Of a stretch of 64,000 bases of DNA, positions 18,138 to 30,286 are shown one piece after another. Position numbers and translations under genes: made by a program. The DNA lies in the NCBI GenBank assembly GCA_030674875.1, contig JASXSU010000001.1, positions 630,001-694,000 of the forward strand, in the 5' to 3' direction. The stretch is from Candidatus Endonucleibacter sp. (ex Gigantidas childressi). GTDB lineage: Bacteria > Pseudomonadota > Gammaproteobacteria > Pseudomonadales > Endozoicomonadaceae. Each line of letters starts with the position of its first letter. Position 1 is the stretch's first letter. The notes beneath the pieces were generated by a model. The model was not told the DNA's origin. It worked only from the letters and a program-made list of their open reading frames with translations, and did no database searches.

Positions 18138-19925
18138 ATGACCCAATATAATGCTCCTTTACGTGATATGCGCTTCGTTATGTATGAGGTACTAAATGCA
18201 CCAAATCGTTGGGCCCAGTGGCCTACCACCAAAGAAATTATTGATCAGGAAATCGGAGATGCTATTTTAGACGAGTGCGAGAAATTTTCCTCCCGTGTCA
18301 TTGCCCCCCTAAACCGTCTAGGCGACGAGGAGGGCTGTTTGTGGAAGGATGGCATGGTAACCACTCCGAAAGGTTATAAAGATGCATATAAAGACTTTGC
18401 TAAAGGAGGCTGGGTTGGCCTAGTAGGAAACCCTCAATTTGGTGGTATGGGAATGCCAAAAGTATTAGGATTTCAGATAGATGAAATGATGTGTAGCGCT
18501 AGCCTTTCTTTTGTTTTATACCCAAACCTGACCTATGGTGCCACATCTGCGCTGGAGAGCCATGCCTCTCCAGAGCTAAAATCCCGTTATCTGCCCAATT
18601 TATACAGCGGTAAGTGGACAGGAACTATGTGCCTTACAGAGCCCCATGCAGGTACGGATCTTGGCATTATTAAAACCAAAGCAACACCCTGCACAGATGG
18701 CAACTATTTGATAAATGGAACTAAGATATTTATAACAGGAGGCGAACATGATCTCACGGAAAATATTATTCACTTGGTACTAGCCAAACTACCTGACGCT
18801 CCTCCTGGAACAAAAGGAATATCCTTATTTCTTATTCCCAAGATTAACGTAAATAATGATGGATCTCTTGCTGATAGAAATAATGTCAACTGCAACTCAA
18901 TCGAACACAAGATGGGCATCAAGGCATCAGCTACCTGTGTGTTGAATTTTGATAACGCTAAAGGATACTTGATCGGCGAAATAAATAATGGTTTAGCTGC
19001 TATGTTTGTCATGATGAACCATGCACGACTCTTTGTCGGGGTTCAGGGCTTAGGCTGCGGTGAAATGTCTTATCAAAATGCAGTTGCTTATGCGAAAGAA
19101 AGGCTACAGGGACGCGCCACCACTGCCATGTTAAAAACAAATAAGCACGCCGACCCAATATTAGTGCATGGTGACGTTCGACGGATGTTACTAAACATGA
19201 AAGCAATGAATGAAGCTGGCAGGGCTCTTTCCGCTTATGTGGCAATGCAGCTAGATACAGCCAAACATAGTGAGAACATGGAAGAAAAACGATGTGCCGC
19301 TGACAAGGCTTCATTGCTAGTACCAGTTGTAAAAGCATTTCTCACGGATATAGGGTTGGAGGTGTGCATGACAGGACAGCAGATTTTTGGTGGCCATGGT
19401 TATATTCGAGACTCGGGACAAGAGCAATTAGTTCGCGATGTCCGCATTACCCAAATTTACGAAGGCACCAATGGCATTCAATCACTTGACTTATTAGGCA
19501 GAAAGATTGTTCATAATAATGGTGCCGTTTTTAAGGTCTTTGCCAATGAGATTCGCCTCTCTCTTGAAGAAGAACAGCAATTAGAACTTACTGTGCCATT
19601 GTCAAAAGCCCTAAAGAGACTTGAAAACCTTACTTCCCAACTAATAATGCAATCCCAGCATAACCCCAACGCAATCAACGCTGCCTGTGTTGAGTACCTG
19701 CACGCCTTTGCATATGTAACTTATGGATGGATGTGGTTACTTATGGCTCAAGAAGCCAGAAAGAAACTAAAAACCAAAACTGTTGATCAACCATTTTATC
19801 AAGGAAAACTAATTCTAGCACAGCACTATTTCAAACGACTGTTACCACGGTTTTATGCCTTAGCTGATGCTGCGGAATCAGGGACTGACGAAACCTTATA
19901 TGCTCTAACAAACGATCAGTTTTAG
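18138..19925 (+). CDS. Acyl-CoA dehydrogenase (long, C-terminally extended type)
   Basis: A 595-residue flavoprotein of the long acyl-CoA dehydrogenase subfamily related to DmdC. It has the FAD-binding segment CLTEPHAGTDLG, the dehydrogenase middle domain, the helical domain ending in QIYEGTNGIQSLDLLGRK with the probable catalytic base Glu442, and a C-terminal helical extension of about 130 residues typical of this subfamily. It oxidises acyl-CoA to enoyl-CoA and passes electrons to ETF. Whether the substrate is a fatty acyl-CoA or 3-methylmercaptopropionyl-CoA cannot be decided from sequence alone. Good ribosome binding site; gene intact and apparently alone, converging on the DUF502 gene eight bases away. 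Confidence 0.92.
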   Translation: MTQYNAPLRDMRFVMYEVLNAPNRWAQWPTTKEIIDQEIGDAILDECEKFSSRVIAPLNRLGDEEGCLWKDGMVTTPKGYKDAYKDFAKGGWVGLVGNPQFGGMGMPKVLGFQIDEMMCSASLSFVLYPNLTYGATSALESHASPELKSRYLPNLYSGKWTGTMCLTEPHAGTDLGIIKTKATPCTDGNYLINGTKIFITGGEHDLTENIIHLVLAKLPDAPPGTKGISLFLIPKINVNNDGSLADRNNVNCNSIEHKMGIKASATCVLNFDNAKGYLIGEINNGLAAMFVMMNHARLFVGVQGLGCGEMSYQNAVAYAKERLQGRATTAMLKTNKHADPILVHGDVRRMLLNMKAMNEAGRALSAYVAMQLDTAKHSENMEEKRCAADKASLLVPVVKAFLTDIGLEVCMTGQQIFGGHGYIRDSGQEQLVRDVRITQIYEGTNGIQSLDLLGRKIVHNNGAVFKVFANEIRLSLEEEQQLELTVPLSKALKRLENLTSQLIMQSQHNPNAINAACVEYLHAFAYVTYGWMWLLMAQEARKKLKTKTVDQPFYQGKLILAQHYFKRLLPRFYALADAAESGTDETLYALTNDQF

Positions 19926-19932
19926 TAACATT

Positions 19933-20706
19933 TTAGTCTGTCGATAAGGTTATATTTTTCTCAGATAACTTTGAAGCCTTTACTTCGCTAACAGTTTTCT
20001 CAAATAACTTTGAGGAACCTGATCCACAAGCTACTACGACCTTGAGAAAACTTTCAATAGCGATGTCGGGGTGGATTTCAACCTGCTCCGAAGACAATTG
20101 ATAGATAACTCCGGATGCAGGGCTTGGGGCTGTGGGAACAAATGCTGTATAAGTGCCATCTTCGTGTTTACTGGTAATTAAAGCAATGGTCCATGTTGGA
20201 ACCGATCGCCCATAAAGCCATACTTTTGCTACGTCTCCTTGTAATATACCTGCCTCATTACTTCCGATCATTTCTATCATATCTTTTAACAGTTGATAAC
20301 CTGGTAGATCTTTTAAAACCGCTATTTCTATTTTTTTATAAAGATATCCTCCCGCCTTAGTTTTAACCACTCTGCCTATAATGGAACAAATTATAATAGA
20401 TAGGAATACTACAATAAGGTCAGACAGAAAAATAGAAAAACCATATTTATTAAATAAATGAGCAATAGGGCTTATCCAGTGAGATACTCCACTGACAAGC
20501 CAAGTTATAAAAAAAACAATCACTACTAATGGTAGGACAATCGCCAAACCACCAAGAATTGACTCGCTTAGAAAAATACGGCCAAGCCTAAACTTAAGCT
20601 TTTTTACTAAACTACTTTTATAATTTTTCAATGACGCTTTCATTACTCTATCAGGACTGAGAAGTAACCTAACAAACCTAGCTTTCACCTTTGTATCATT
20701 ATTCAT
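19933..20706 (-). CDS. DUF502 family membrane protein
   Basis: A 257-residue protein with two hydrophobic spans (GGLAIVLPLVVIVFFITWLVS and a second near IFLSDLIVVFLSIIICSIIG). These are followed by the DUF502 core with LKDLPGYQLLKDMIEMIG and the FVPTAPSPASG loop typical of the family. Function is not established; the family is widespread in proteobacteria. It begins 30 bases after the histidine kinase stop on the same strand, so co-transcription is likely. The N-terminus before the first span is longer than usual, and an internal ATG at 20643 is a possible alternative start. Confidence 0.85.
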   Translation of the reverse strand: MNNDTKVKARFVRLLLSPDRVMKASLKNYKSSLVKKLKFRLGRIFLSESILGGLAIVLPLVVIVFFITWLVSGVSHWISPIAHLFNKYGFSIFLSDLIVVFLSIIICSIIGRVVKTKAGGYLYKKIEIAVLKDLPGYQLLKDMIEMIGSNEAGILQGDVAKVWLYGRSVPTWTIALITSKHEDGTYTAFVPTAPSPASGVIYQLSSEQVEIHPDIAIESFLKVVVACGSGSSKLFEKTVSEVKASKLSEKNITLSTD

Positions 20707-20736
20707 TATAACACCATGCTAATTAATTTCTTACCA

Positions 20737-23583
20737 TTATTTTTTTATTAGTAGATAATTTTTAAGGGCAGCAATGGATTCGGACAGCGCTTTCTCAAGA
20801 TCAGGAATCATCATTGCCGCCTCGCTAAGACTACCTTTGTTCGCATCGGCTTCTATTCTCATAGCGATTGTGCTCAACCTTATAGCGCCCAAGTTTTGAC
20901 TGCTTGATTTTAACGTATGAGCTGCTCTAGCCAATACCTCAAGGTCTGCTTGACGAGATGAACTCTGAATATCATCAAATAGATTAGGAGCATCTTCTAT
21001 GTAACTTTCTAATAAATCATCAAAGTCTTCTTCCATGAGATCTTTAAGTGCACCCAGTGTCTTAATTTCAATTAGAGCCTCTGTAAATACCTCATTGCTG
21101 CTCTGACGCTGTACTTCAGTAGCTTCTTGAGTCGTAGCACCTGCACCTAAAGTCAGCCAATGTGTAATACTCTGTATTAAAGCATCTGCTTTTACTGGTT
21201 TAGTTAAGTAGTCATCCATACCTGCTGCCAAACATTTACCCCTATCACCTGACATTGCATTTGCCGTCATAGCAAGTATTGGCGTTCTTCTTTGCTTATT
21301 TGATTTTTCCATTTCCCTTATGTGGCTGGTGGCTTCATACCCACTCATTTTAGGCATTTGGCAATCCATCAGTATCAAATCATAACTACTTTCCCTTACC
21401 ATCTTTAATGCTATCTCTCCATCTTCCGCCAAACCTATCCTATTAAAACCCTCCCTCCTAAGCATACTAAGAGCCACTTTCTGATTAACGATATTGTCTT
21501 CCACTAAAAGAATACTTTCATTTCTAGCAAGCATCTCCGATTCTTCCTTTGCGTTGGAACTGGCGTTTGGATTTGGCTCTGGGTTTGGGTTTGAATTAGC
21601 AAGCCTTTTAGGTGTAGTGTTTCTTCTCATTACCTGTATTGTTGTTTCAAGCAACCTTGACTGCCTGATAGGTTTAGTAAGGCTTGCATCAATACCGATC
21701 TCATTTTGCCTTGTTTGTGAAATGGGGCCAGCAGAGCTGATTAAAATGCGTTTTATATTATTTATAGCAGAGTTATCTTCAATTTCTTTAGATAACATTA
21801 GACCATCTTTGCCTGGCATATTCATATCAAGATATGCCAATTCAAACGGACTACCTTGACTCGCAGCTTCTAGCAGCTTACATAAAGCTTCTTTTGCATC
21901 AGCAGCTTCATCATGGCTGATATTCCAAACATCTAAATAGCTCCTTATAATTTCCCGATTGATAGCACTATCATCAACAATCAGCGCTTTAATACCATCA
22001 AGGCTACTGTCTATATTATCATTTTCGTTTATTTCGGAATCAGATATCTTCATATTTATTTTAAAAGAGAATGTTGATCCATAGTTCTCTTTTGACACTA
22101 CCCGAAGATCACCATCCATCAATGTGATCAACTCCCGAGAAATTGTCAGACCGAGCCCTGTGCCTCCAAACTTACGAGTTGTAGTACCATCAGCCTGAGT
22201 AAAAGCAGTAAATAATTTTCGTTGTACGTTATCTGAAATACCTATCCCTGTATCCTCTACAGAGAACTCTATATCGATAGAATCAGATAACCGCTCTACC
22301 TCCCCAACACGTACTGTAATACTGCCTTTCTCTGTGAATTTTACAGCATTGCCAAGCAGGTTGGTAAGAACCTGGCGAAGCCTTAACGGATCACCCTTAA
22401 GGAGTGATGGCAACTTTGTATCTGCATAACAATTAATCTCAAGGCCTTTTTCTTGGGCTTGACCAGCCAGCAATGAACAAACATCCTCTGTCAATACTTT
22501 CGGGTTCATATCAATAGACTCTATTGCCATTTTTCCCGCCTCTATTTTAGAAAAATCTAGAATATCATTAATTATTTGTAATAACGTATCTGCAGAAGAG
22601 TACGATATTTCTAGGTAATCTCTCTGCTCTTCATCTAGATCAGTACTCTTAAGAAGCTCTAACATTCCCAAAACTCCATTCATTGGCGTTCTTATTTCGT
22701 GGCTCATATTTGCCAAAAACATACTTTTAGACTTAGCAGCCTCAAGTGCAGAATCTTTAGCTTCATTTGTTTCCAAAATACTTACTTTTAATTCAGAGTT
22801 AATATCATCAAGCTCCTTGGTACGATTCGCTACAGCAATTTCTAGCCCCTCCCTATGTTCTTGAAGGCGTATGTCTCGTTTTTTGATTTGCATCAACATT
22901 TCATTAAAACAATCGTACAACTTTCCTATTTCATCATTGTCAAATTTATGTACCTGGCGATCGAATTGTTCATTTTTGGTAATCTCGCTAATAATACTGG
23001 CAAGTTCAGTAATTGGATGACTTAATAACTTTTGAAGTCGCGAAGTCAAGATGTAAACCGCAAAAACAGAGGCGAGTGCAGCGAGCAAGGCTACTAGTAA
23101 GTTTGTCCATAATGCCTGATAAATCTGAGTAAGATCAGACTGAATATAAATAGTGCCAATTAACTTAGAGTCAAAATGTATTGATCTATATAAGTGCAAG
23201 GAGTTATGAGTAAATGCAGTAGCACCATGATCATGATGTTGCGGATCAAACATTGAAGAAGTTTTTTTATTCCTGTGATATGCCGCTATTTGAACACCAT
23301 CAGCATTGACTAGGTAAGCCAACTTAATATAAGGGGCAGTGGTAAACGCGCTTAATAAACGTTTTGCTGAGTCACTATCCTCAAACATTAAAGCGGCTTC
23401 AGCATTAGAGCCAACGAACTCAGCTAATGCCTCAACATTAGCAACGAGAGAGGTTCTAGAGCTAATGAGATCGTTAACAGTCTGAATAGACAAAGAAACC
23501 AACAGAACAGTATATGCCGTAATTTGCAATGCGTAATGTATTTTACGTTTTATTGGTCGATTCTTAAAGCTAAAAATCACCAT
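20737..23583 (-). CDS. barA: BarA-like hybrid sensor histidine kinase
   Basis: A 948-residue hybrid kinase. In order: a membrane span near residues 15-35, a periplasmic CHASE8-type sensor domain, a second span near 155-180, HAMP, the HisKA domain with phospho-acceptor His295 in [10 protein letters not shown], the ATPase with the DTGIGI and [10 protein letters not shown] boxes, a first receiver with Asp586 in [11 protein letters not shown], a second receiver with Asp740 in [11 protein letters not shown], and an Hpt domain with His889 in AAHTLKSSS. This multistep architecture matches BarA, which phosphorylates the GacA/UvrY regulator, although the extra receiver also occurs in other tripartite kinases. 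The linker before the second receiver has a Asn-Pro-rich repeat (NPNPEPNPN). Ribosome binding site AGGTGG precedes the ATG. Gene intact. Confidence 0.85.
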   Translation of the reverse strand: MVIFSFKNRPIKRKIHYALQITAYTVLLVSLSIQTVNDLISSRTSLVANVEALAEFVGSNAEAALMFEDSDSAKRLLSAFTTAPYIKLAYLVNADGVQIAAYHRNKKTSSMFDPQHHDHGATAFTHNSLHLYRSIHFDSKLIGTIYIQSDLTQIYQALWTNLLVALLAALASVFAVYILTSRLQKLLSHPITELASIISEITKNEQFDRQVHKFDNDEIGKLYDCFNEMLMQIKKRDIRLQEHREGLEIAVANRTKELDDINSELKVSILETNEAKDSALEAAKSKSMFLANMSHEIRTPMNGVLGMLELLKSTDLDEEQRDYLEISYSSADTLLQIINDILDFSKIEAGKMAIESIDMNPKVLTEDVCSLLAGQAQEKGLEINCYADTKLPSLLKGDPLRLRQVLTNLLGNAVKFTEKGSITVRVGEVERLSDSIDIEFSVEDTGIGISDNVQRKLFTAFTQADGTTTRKFGGTGLGLTISRELITLMDGDLRVVSKENYGSTFSFKINMKISDSEINENDNIDSSLDGIKALIVDDSAINREIIRSYLDVWNISHDEAADAKEALCKLLEAASQGSPFELAYLDMNMPGKDGLMLSKEIEDNSAINNIKRILISSAGPISQTRQNEIGIDASLTKPIRQSRLLETTIQVMRRNTTPKRLANSNPNPEPNPNASSNAKEESEMLARNESILLVEDNIVNQKVALSMLRREGFNRIGLAEDGEIALKMVRESSYDLILMDCQMPKMSGYEATSHIREMEKSNKQRRTPILAMTANAMSGDRGKCLAAGMDDYLTKPVKADALIQSITHWLTLGAGATTQEATEVQRQSSNEVFTEALIEIKTLGALKDLMEEDFDDLLESYIEDAPNLFDDIQSSSRQADLEVLARAAHTLKSSSQNLGAIRLSTIAMRIEADANKGSLSEAAMMIPDLEKALSESIAALKNYLLIKK

Positions 23584-24552
23584 AATACCACCTACTTATT
23601 TGATATAATATAAATAACTCAGAGTCGATCTTCAGTATAGATTTATTTTTTGACGTCATAGTTATCACCCCCTTAATTTCATTGTCATTCTTCAACAAAA
23701 AACACCACCTCCTACTAAATAAAATCGTCTCTATCACCTATAATTAAAACAACTGTGTTTTTTAACATATCAAATATGCTCTTTATTTAAGTAGCCATCA
23801 ACACAACTAAGATATAGAGTATTACACCTACTGCAATGTATTCAGCTGCCATTTTACTCTAAAACTATAAAATATTTTTCCTTTCTACCTTGCTCCCAAA
23901 GAACACTTATTGAAGTATTCTGCACTTCTTTTGTAATAATGCTTATCTAACCACTGACCTCCCAGTCACAAGCCAAAACCTAAGATTATGCAGACATCTA
24001 GACTAGAAATATATGGAATAACAGCATCTTTATAGAGCTATGAAAACAATGGGTTATATAGTGTACATCTATTCATTGCAACTAATTACTCCCTGGCAAT
24101 AACATAATTGAATCCTATTGCGCCAACAAACAAAATTCTTCCCCAGATCGACTAATATACTCTTGAACAATGTAATTTACCGACACAGACCCTATGATTA
24201 TCTACTTCCTCAATGATACAGAGGCCATATCAAAAATAGTGACCTATTCTACGCTAAGATTTAATAGCTGCTCCTCACTCACCTCATTGACAAAAGAAGA
24301 CGGTCTTATTAAAACTGTTAAGGCAACCAATATTATCAATAGACAACTCTTCAAAACCACATTCCTTGGAGCCACTGACAAGATTATCATCATGCAATTT
24401 AAATACGATTTTTGTTTTATTATAACAAGCCCTTATATATTAAAGTTAGCTTATATTTGTGGTAGTGCAAAACTTTAATACTTCGCCTCTTGAAATAACA
24501 TACCAGAATGAATGTCATCAAAACATATTTCATTTTTTAACATAGCGTAAAC
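23584..24552. other. Long intergenic region with one doubtful ORF
   Basis: Nearly 1 kb of AT-rich sequence. An ORF at 24194-24478 (94 residues, plus strand) has no recognisable features and no clear ribosome binding site, so I do not call it a gene. No IS remains or repeat copies were recognised. Confidence 0.4.
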
Positions 24553-25728
24553 CTATGTACGGGACAAAAAACCTGAAACCCATGAGTTTCAAGGCATAAT
24601 TAGCATGACGTGACTCTTAGGCAAGATAACCTGCACGGTCTTTTACTTCAGAATAGATTATGGTTGTTGGACATGAAAGACGTCAGTTCATTGGCCTAGA
24701 AGCTAAAAGCTCGCCTGCCCCTACATCAAGTTCGAATCACCTTCATTGCACAGCTTGCAATGGCCTTACTGCGTAGATATTCCACCAACTTGTACCTTGT
24801 GTGTAGCCAAGAGTTTCAGACAAAGGCAGACAGCGAGTCCTGTTATCGCCGTATAAGGCGTTTTTTCTCTGATTATGACTACAGCTAGGTGAGCTGATTC
24901 TGAGTTGCCTGGACATGAATCGCTTTGCCCTATGCATGGATAGAACCAACTGCGCGCATGGTTCCAAAAACATCAACTATCTGGTGGTACCAATTGCTTG
25001 GCAAGAAACCTCAATCCCCATTGTTTGAGCGTGTCTTGACAAAAAAAGAGGAAACTCCAATACCGATGAACGCATAGCGGTAATGGAGCGTGTACTAAAT
25101 CTCATTCCCATAAAGAAAATTGATAACCTTCTGGCAGATCGTGAGTTTATAGGCCACGAATGGTTGACTGGTTACGTCAAAACAAACTGTCATGCATAAT
25201 TAGAGTTAAAAGTAATAATGTGGTGGAGCATTAAAGCAAAAAGACTGCCATTGGCAAGCTATGCAGAGGCGTTAGTATCAATCAAACAGTAACGTGCATA
25301 GAAAAAAGAAAGTATCTGGAGTACCGCTCTATATTGCAGCCCGTCGAACTCTGAAAGGATTGTTGATCGTCGTAGCTACTAAAAAGCCAGACAGCATAGT
25401 AGATGACTGTAGTAAGCGCTGGAGTATTGAAACCATGTTTGGCAATCTAAAAAGTAGGGGCTTTGATTTGGAGTCCACACATATGACGAACCTTGACCGG
25501 ATGGATAAACTGATGGAACTACTGACGATTTCTGTTGTGTGGTACCTACTAATAAGGCACTGGTGTTGTGAGAATGCAAATCAATTGCCGCTGAACAAGC
25601 ATTACCGTCCAGCCAAGAGCCTGTTTCGATTAGGCTTGGATAAGGTTAGACGGGTACTCAAAAACAGCTGTGCAAAAAACAATCAAACCACTTTTTTAGA
25701 TTTGCTAAATATTTTGTCCCGTACATAG
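24553..25728 (+). mobile_element. IS4-family element, copy A, decayed
   Basis: Bounded by inverted ends CTATGTACGGGACAAAA (24553) and TTTTGTCCCGTACATAG (25728). The C-terminal transposase piece at 25294-25728 is open and carries the IS4 signature YREK region, KRWSIETMFGNLKSRG, then DLESTHMTNLDRMDKL. Upstream, coding pieces such as IPVNKIxNLLADREF-like sequence are broken by stops. It is the empty-site partner of copy B: the sequence GCCGTATAAGGCG near 24848 lacks the MITE found in copy B. Confidence 0.85.
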
Positions 25729-25811
25729 GTTGTTTATGTTGTTTATCAGTTGGGTATCTGTTAGCGTGTTACAGCAATAAAAGCAGCATATAATCAGGAG
25801 TAGATAGCACT

Positions 25812-28800
25812 ATGTTTATCTCATTTAAATCTTATTCAATTCCATTCTGTTGCAAATATGTAAAAAGTGTTTTTTTACTGTTGATATTGGCCTGTGGTTG
25901 CAGTGTAAGTTCAGCGCAAAATTATACGTCACCGGCAGAGCAGTTGCACCAACAAGGTGCCGAGCAGCCACTCAAAAAAAGTTGGACCAATAGTCAGGCT
26001 GATGGAGAGGAAAACTTAGCTGGAAGGTGTTTTAGTAGTAGCAACTTATTAGGAGGCGCTGAATATAGCAAAAGCCATGATAATAGCATTAGTTGCTTGC
26101 AACATGTGCTAGATGACAACGATCTTTCTGTTACTCTAGAAGCATTTAAGGGAAAAAACGTGTTTGAAGTGCTTGCTATGGTATATGTAAGTATTTTGCT
26201 AGAAGTTGGTGAGCTTGAACAAGACATAATTAACGCTGGGTTAGAATCACCTAGCTGGATAATAGGTTTTAGCGGTATCACCCAAGAAATAAAGAAGAGA
26301 GCTTGTTGCCGCCTGCCAAAAAGTACAAAAACAACGTTTACACAGCTCACTAAAGAAGAGCAAATGTTCGTTGCAGAGGTATTGAATTCTAGAGCAAAGC
26401 AATGCTTTTATAAGCTTCACACCTTGTGGCAAGATAAGGTTAAGACGAGTAACGCTAGCCCACTAATTTGCGCCAAATTAGATGAACAAGTAAGTTCGCT
26501 GATGTTAAGAGCACAAAATGATACGCACTTCTTAAATGAGGTTGTCTTGAAGCAAACGCGTAACTTAGTGGATGTATTATCAACCCATTATGTAGTAGCT
26601 ACAACAAGTAATACGCCATCAGAGATACAATATCCAGTATTAGAAGCATTGGTGAATTGGGGTGCGCGTAATTCCGATAGCTTAATAAGCAAATTACTAG
26701 ATGATAGCAAACGTTGGGTTACGCAAGATTATCATTTGACTGCAGCAGAAAACAAAACAAATGGCATAAGCGCAGAGGAAAAAGTATTTTTCTCCTATTT
26801 GCATTACAACTCAAAAGATGTAACCGAGGTATGGCATGGTGCAAATGAGTCTTTACGTGATTGTGAAGCCAGAGAGATTGCTAATACTTTATTAGCTAGC
26901 GATGTTATAAAAAATTTAAGTGATCAGTTTAAAACAGTACAACAATTAAATGTCATTTATCAGTCTGGATTTGTGGCATTAGATGCAATGCATAGCAACC
27001 TAGAACAACAAGAAAGCCTTAACCCAGAGGACCAAGCTAAAACAAAGAAAGATAAACAAAACGGATCATTTGGCCAAGAAGACTGGGATGAATACCTAGA
27101 GGAAGGTCTAAAGAAAAACATGAAAGACAGTCTTTTGGGTAAGGTTGCATCTGGTATTAACTATGTATTTAATGTTGTAAAAAATGGCTTTACGGCACCA
27201 CCAACCAAGCAAGAGCAAAGCAAAAAAATAATGACTGCCTGGGTTAATATGGTACAAAAAAATGCCTTGCATTTAACAGATAGCTCAGATAATAAAGGCA
27301 TACAATTGGTTATGGCAGAGTTGATAAAAATAGATAGCCTGCATAAAGAAGGAGATATAACCATAAAAGATGCTTTAATTACACTGGTTGCACAGGATTG
27401 TACTAGTTCAGATAAAGAACAAGCGTTTACCCTGTTAACAGGGTTACAGCGTAAAGCAGATATACGACAAAAAACATATTGCTACCAACCACTTGTTACT
27501 GCTGTTTCAGATAAAAATGCTAATGATTGTGAGTTACAATATGAGCAAGCAGACCAGCCAATAGATATTCCAGCAAGTGGTAATGCTTTTGCAAAACACA
27601 ATAATGCTGAAGAAAAGCATAGAGATTGGTTGTCTATGCCAACAAACGACTATACGTTACAAAAAAGTAAATCACAAAATGATGTTGAGGTTAATGAAGC
27701 GGATGGGAGTTATGAAAGTGATGGTACTAATACAACTGAACCATCACCTTTGCACGTAGATTGGTGTTTTATTAATATAGATTATGAAGAAAAAAATGAA
27801 GAGCAAGCAAGAGGCCAGCGCAAGACTGTGTGGATAGGATCTAGCTATAATTCATCGTTTTACAGTAGGCTTCTTATGGGCGCAGTTGTAGGCTTGTGTG
27901 TTTTAGCTGTTGTGGACTCTGCTACAGCAGCAAGCTCTCCTCAAGCTGAGGCATTTTTTCAGAACCATACCCAAGCACACGATAGCTCAAATTTAAATAG
28001 TAACCATTCTCGGCATATTAGGGATGTGAGTGCAGCCTCTGCTTCTAATGTTATTGGCATCAGTAATGTCACAGGGCTGGAACTTAATTGGCAATCATAC
28101 AGATTACCCCAGTAACGGCAGCTATAAACTAACTGCAAGCTTTAACGTAAAAAACTTCACCAGACCAATACCGGTGTTTACAGGTGATTTCAATGGAAAT
28201 AATGAAACCCTTGACGAGCTGCCATGCTGTTTGATAGACAAACTTGCAGGTAAGGGAATAGTTCAAAACATAAACTTCAATAATGTTGACACTAGGAATG
28301 CAGAATGTGATCCAGCAGTTGCCAATACTATGCATGATGAGTCCATAGTTAGATTTATCAAAATTGAGAATAGTCAGTTTGAAGGGGTTGGTATAGATAG
28401 TAAGATAGGTATGGTCTCTAATTTTATGGTGTCGGCATCTAGCCTTGATAATGTAATGATCGTAAATAGCACTCTTAATGGCACTGGGGTTAAATATGCC
28501 GGTGGGGTAGTAGGAGAAGTAGATAATACTGGGAGTGAATTTTTTAAAGTAATGATAGTAAATGTCAATATTACTGGCTCAGGCAAGTATGCACGTGTCG
28601 GTGGGGTAGTAGGATATAAGGATGCACGTGTCGGTGGGGTAGTAGGATATATGGCAGGTGTGAAAGTTAAAGAAGTTTATATCGGCAACACTATTGTAAA
28701 GGGCGGTGGTAAAGATAGTATTGTTGGAGGTGTTGTTGGATTCTCCGATAAGAATTTCATACAGAATGTTACCGTTATAGATTCGAATATTTCTGGAAAA

Positions 28801-29874
28801 TATGCCGGAGGAATAGTAGGTTACTCAAGGTCTGATGAAGTTAGTACCTGTCATGTTATTAGGACGGAAGTAATGGTCGTTTAGTAGGTGGGGTGATCGG
28901 ATCTGGTGACAGCAGTAAAATGGAAAATGCTACAGTTGCTAATTCTACTATTATTGCGCATACTGAAAGTCCTTCTGTTGGGGGCGGAATAGGGTTTGCT
29001 AATGCTATTACTGCTGTAGACCTTACTGTTATTGATACTGTTATTGATGTTATTATCAAACCCTCAGAATATACATCAGAAGTTGGCGGTGGTTTTGGAC
29101 AGTCAAGTGCAGGCGTACAATTTTCCAATACAATGATCATCAAAACTAACTTGAGTATAGATGGAGGTGGTGGTTCGGTGTCTGCTGGATGGGTGAGGGC
29201 GAGATGATAGGAATTAATATAGATGGACAGCTTGCAGTTAGTCAAAGCTTTATCAATATTAAGGGGGTAAAGAATATAAAAATAGGTGGTGCTGTTGGGC
29301 TTATGGATCCGCTTCTATTTCAAGCTTTACGGTAAGTAGGAGCAGGGTACTATTTGAAGGGAAGGGATCAAATATACAAATAGGATTTTGTATGGGATAC
29401 AACAACGGAAATAGTAAATGTGACTTTGATGAAACTAAAAAGATATTCGATAACTCATCTTACAATGATGCGAACGGAGCCTCACACCATCAGTATAATT
29501 ATAATATGAACTTAGCTAATCAATGCAAGGGGAGTAAGTTGCCTTTTATAGGGGAAGATTGTGAAATTAAACCAGAAGAATATTGTCGTTATAAAGAGCC
29601 TCTTATTATGGTGTGGAATGCACCTTGCTTACGCAAGCGCAAACACCAGCACTAACAGGTGCCTACAGTCGCACTTGGAGCATCTGGTGCTGCTTTTATT
29701 GCCGTTGCTGCTGTTGGTGGTGGTTTTTATTGGTATAAAAGGCATAATAATGGAGGTTGTTGTTCAGGTCATAGGGAGCTGTATACAGAAGATGGTGACC
29801 ATCCAAGCGGAAAAGATGAACAAAAAGCTGAAGAAAGTATGATTATGATTGAGTCTTCAGGTGCAGTTGAATAG
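25812..29874 (+). pseudogene. GLUG-repeat giant surface protein, copy 1, multiply frameshifted
   Basis: The first 767 codons are open and nearly identical to copy 2 at 30287, including the signal peptide and the internal hydrophobic segment GAVVGLCVLAVVDSATA. Comparison with copy 2 then shows single-base changes of frame near 28079 (extra G), 28873 (missing A), 29200, 29304 and 29630, each followed by coding-like sequence in a new frame. The remaining pieces still encode GGVVG repeats and the C-terminal anchor GGGFYWYKRHNN. Translation would stop at 28115, giving a protein with no repeats and no anchor. All the damage lies in the 3' half. Either the 5' half was homogenised recently by gene conversion, or the truncated product is still under selection. 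Confidence 0.85.
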
Positions 29875-29895
29875 CTGTAATTGAATCTGTACGCT

Positions 29896-29931
29896 GCCTA
29901 TTCTTAATTTTTCTGATTGGTAAGAATAGGC
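29896..29931 (+). terminator. Hairpin after copy 1
   Basis: A perfect 11-bp stem, GCCTATTCTTA with TAAGAATAGGC, around a 14-base loop, 21 bases after the stop codon. There is no T-run behind it, so it could be a terminator of weak type or an mRNA 3' end stabiliser. Confidence 0.5.
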
Positions 29932-30286
29932 ATTTGAAGTACGATGGGTTATGGGTACTATTAAGTTGTTTTAAAATTATCTGAGAAGTAAATATAAGTT
30001 TTACCGTTTTTGGTAAATACCTACAATATTAAATTGTAAAATAATGAGTGACAATTACACTATATTTGAAACTATAAAGTTCTGAATGTTTGCGGGCTGC
30101 ATCTTTATCAGTTACTAGCATGCTTGTATTTATTTCACTATAAGTTATTGTATTATATAGCAATTTAGCGCACGGGCTCTCTTGATGCTTTAGACGGCTA
30201 TGTTGTTTATCTGTTGTTTATCTCTTGGTTACCTGTTAACATGTTGCAGCAGTAAAAACAGCATATAATCAGGAGTACATAGCACT

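Noticed and set aside
24194-24478. 94-residue ORF as a gene
   Set aside because: No ribosome binding site, domain or compositional support; AT-rich intergenic sequence produces such ORFs by chance.
24553-25200. CRISPR-like or phage-related region
   Set aside because: The repeats here are IS4 ends and relic coding sequence; there are no regularly spaced repeats or spacers in the window.
25789-25794. TATAAT box just upstream of the giant gene (also at 30264-30269 in copy 2)
   Set aside because: It lies only about 18 bases before the start codon, which leaves almost no leader, and no matching -35 hexamer sits at the right distance.
28859-29245. Minus-strand ORF of 128 codons inside the giant-protein pseudogene
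   Set aside because: It is the antisense of the GLUG-like repeats, and a similar antisense frame occurs in copy 2.
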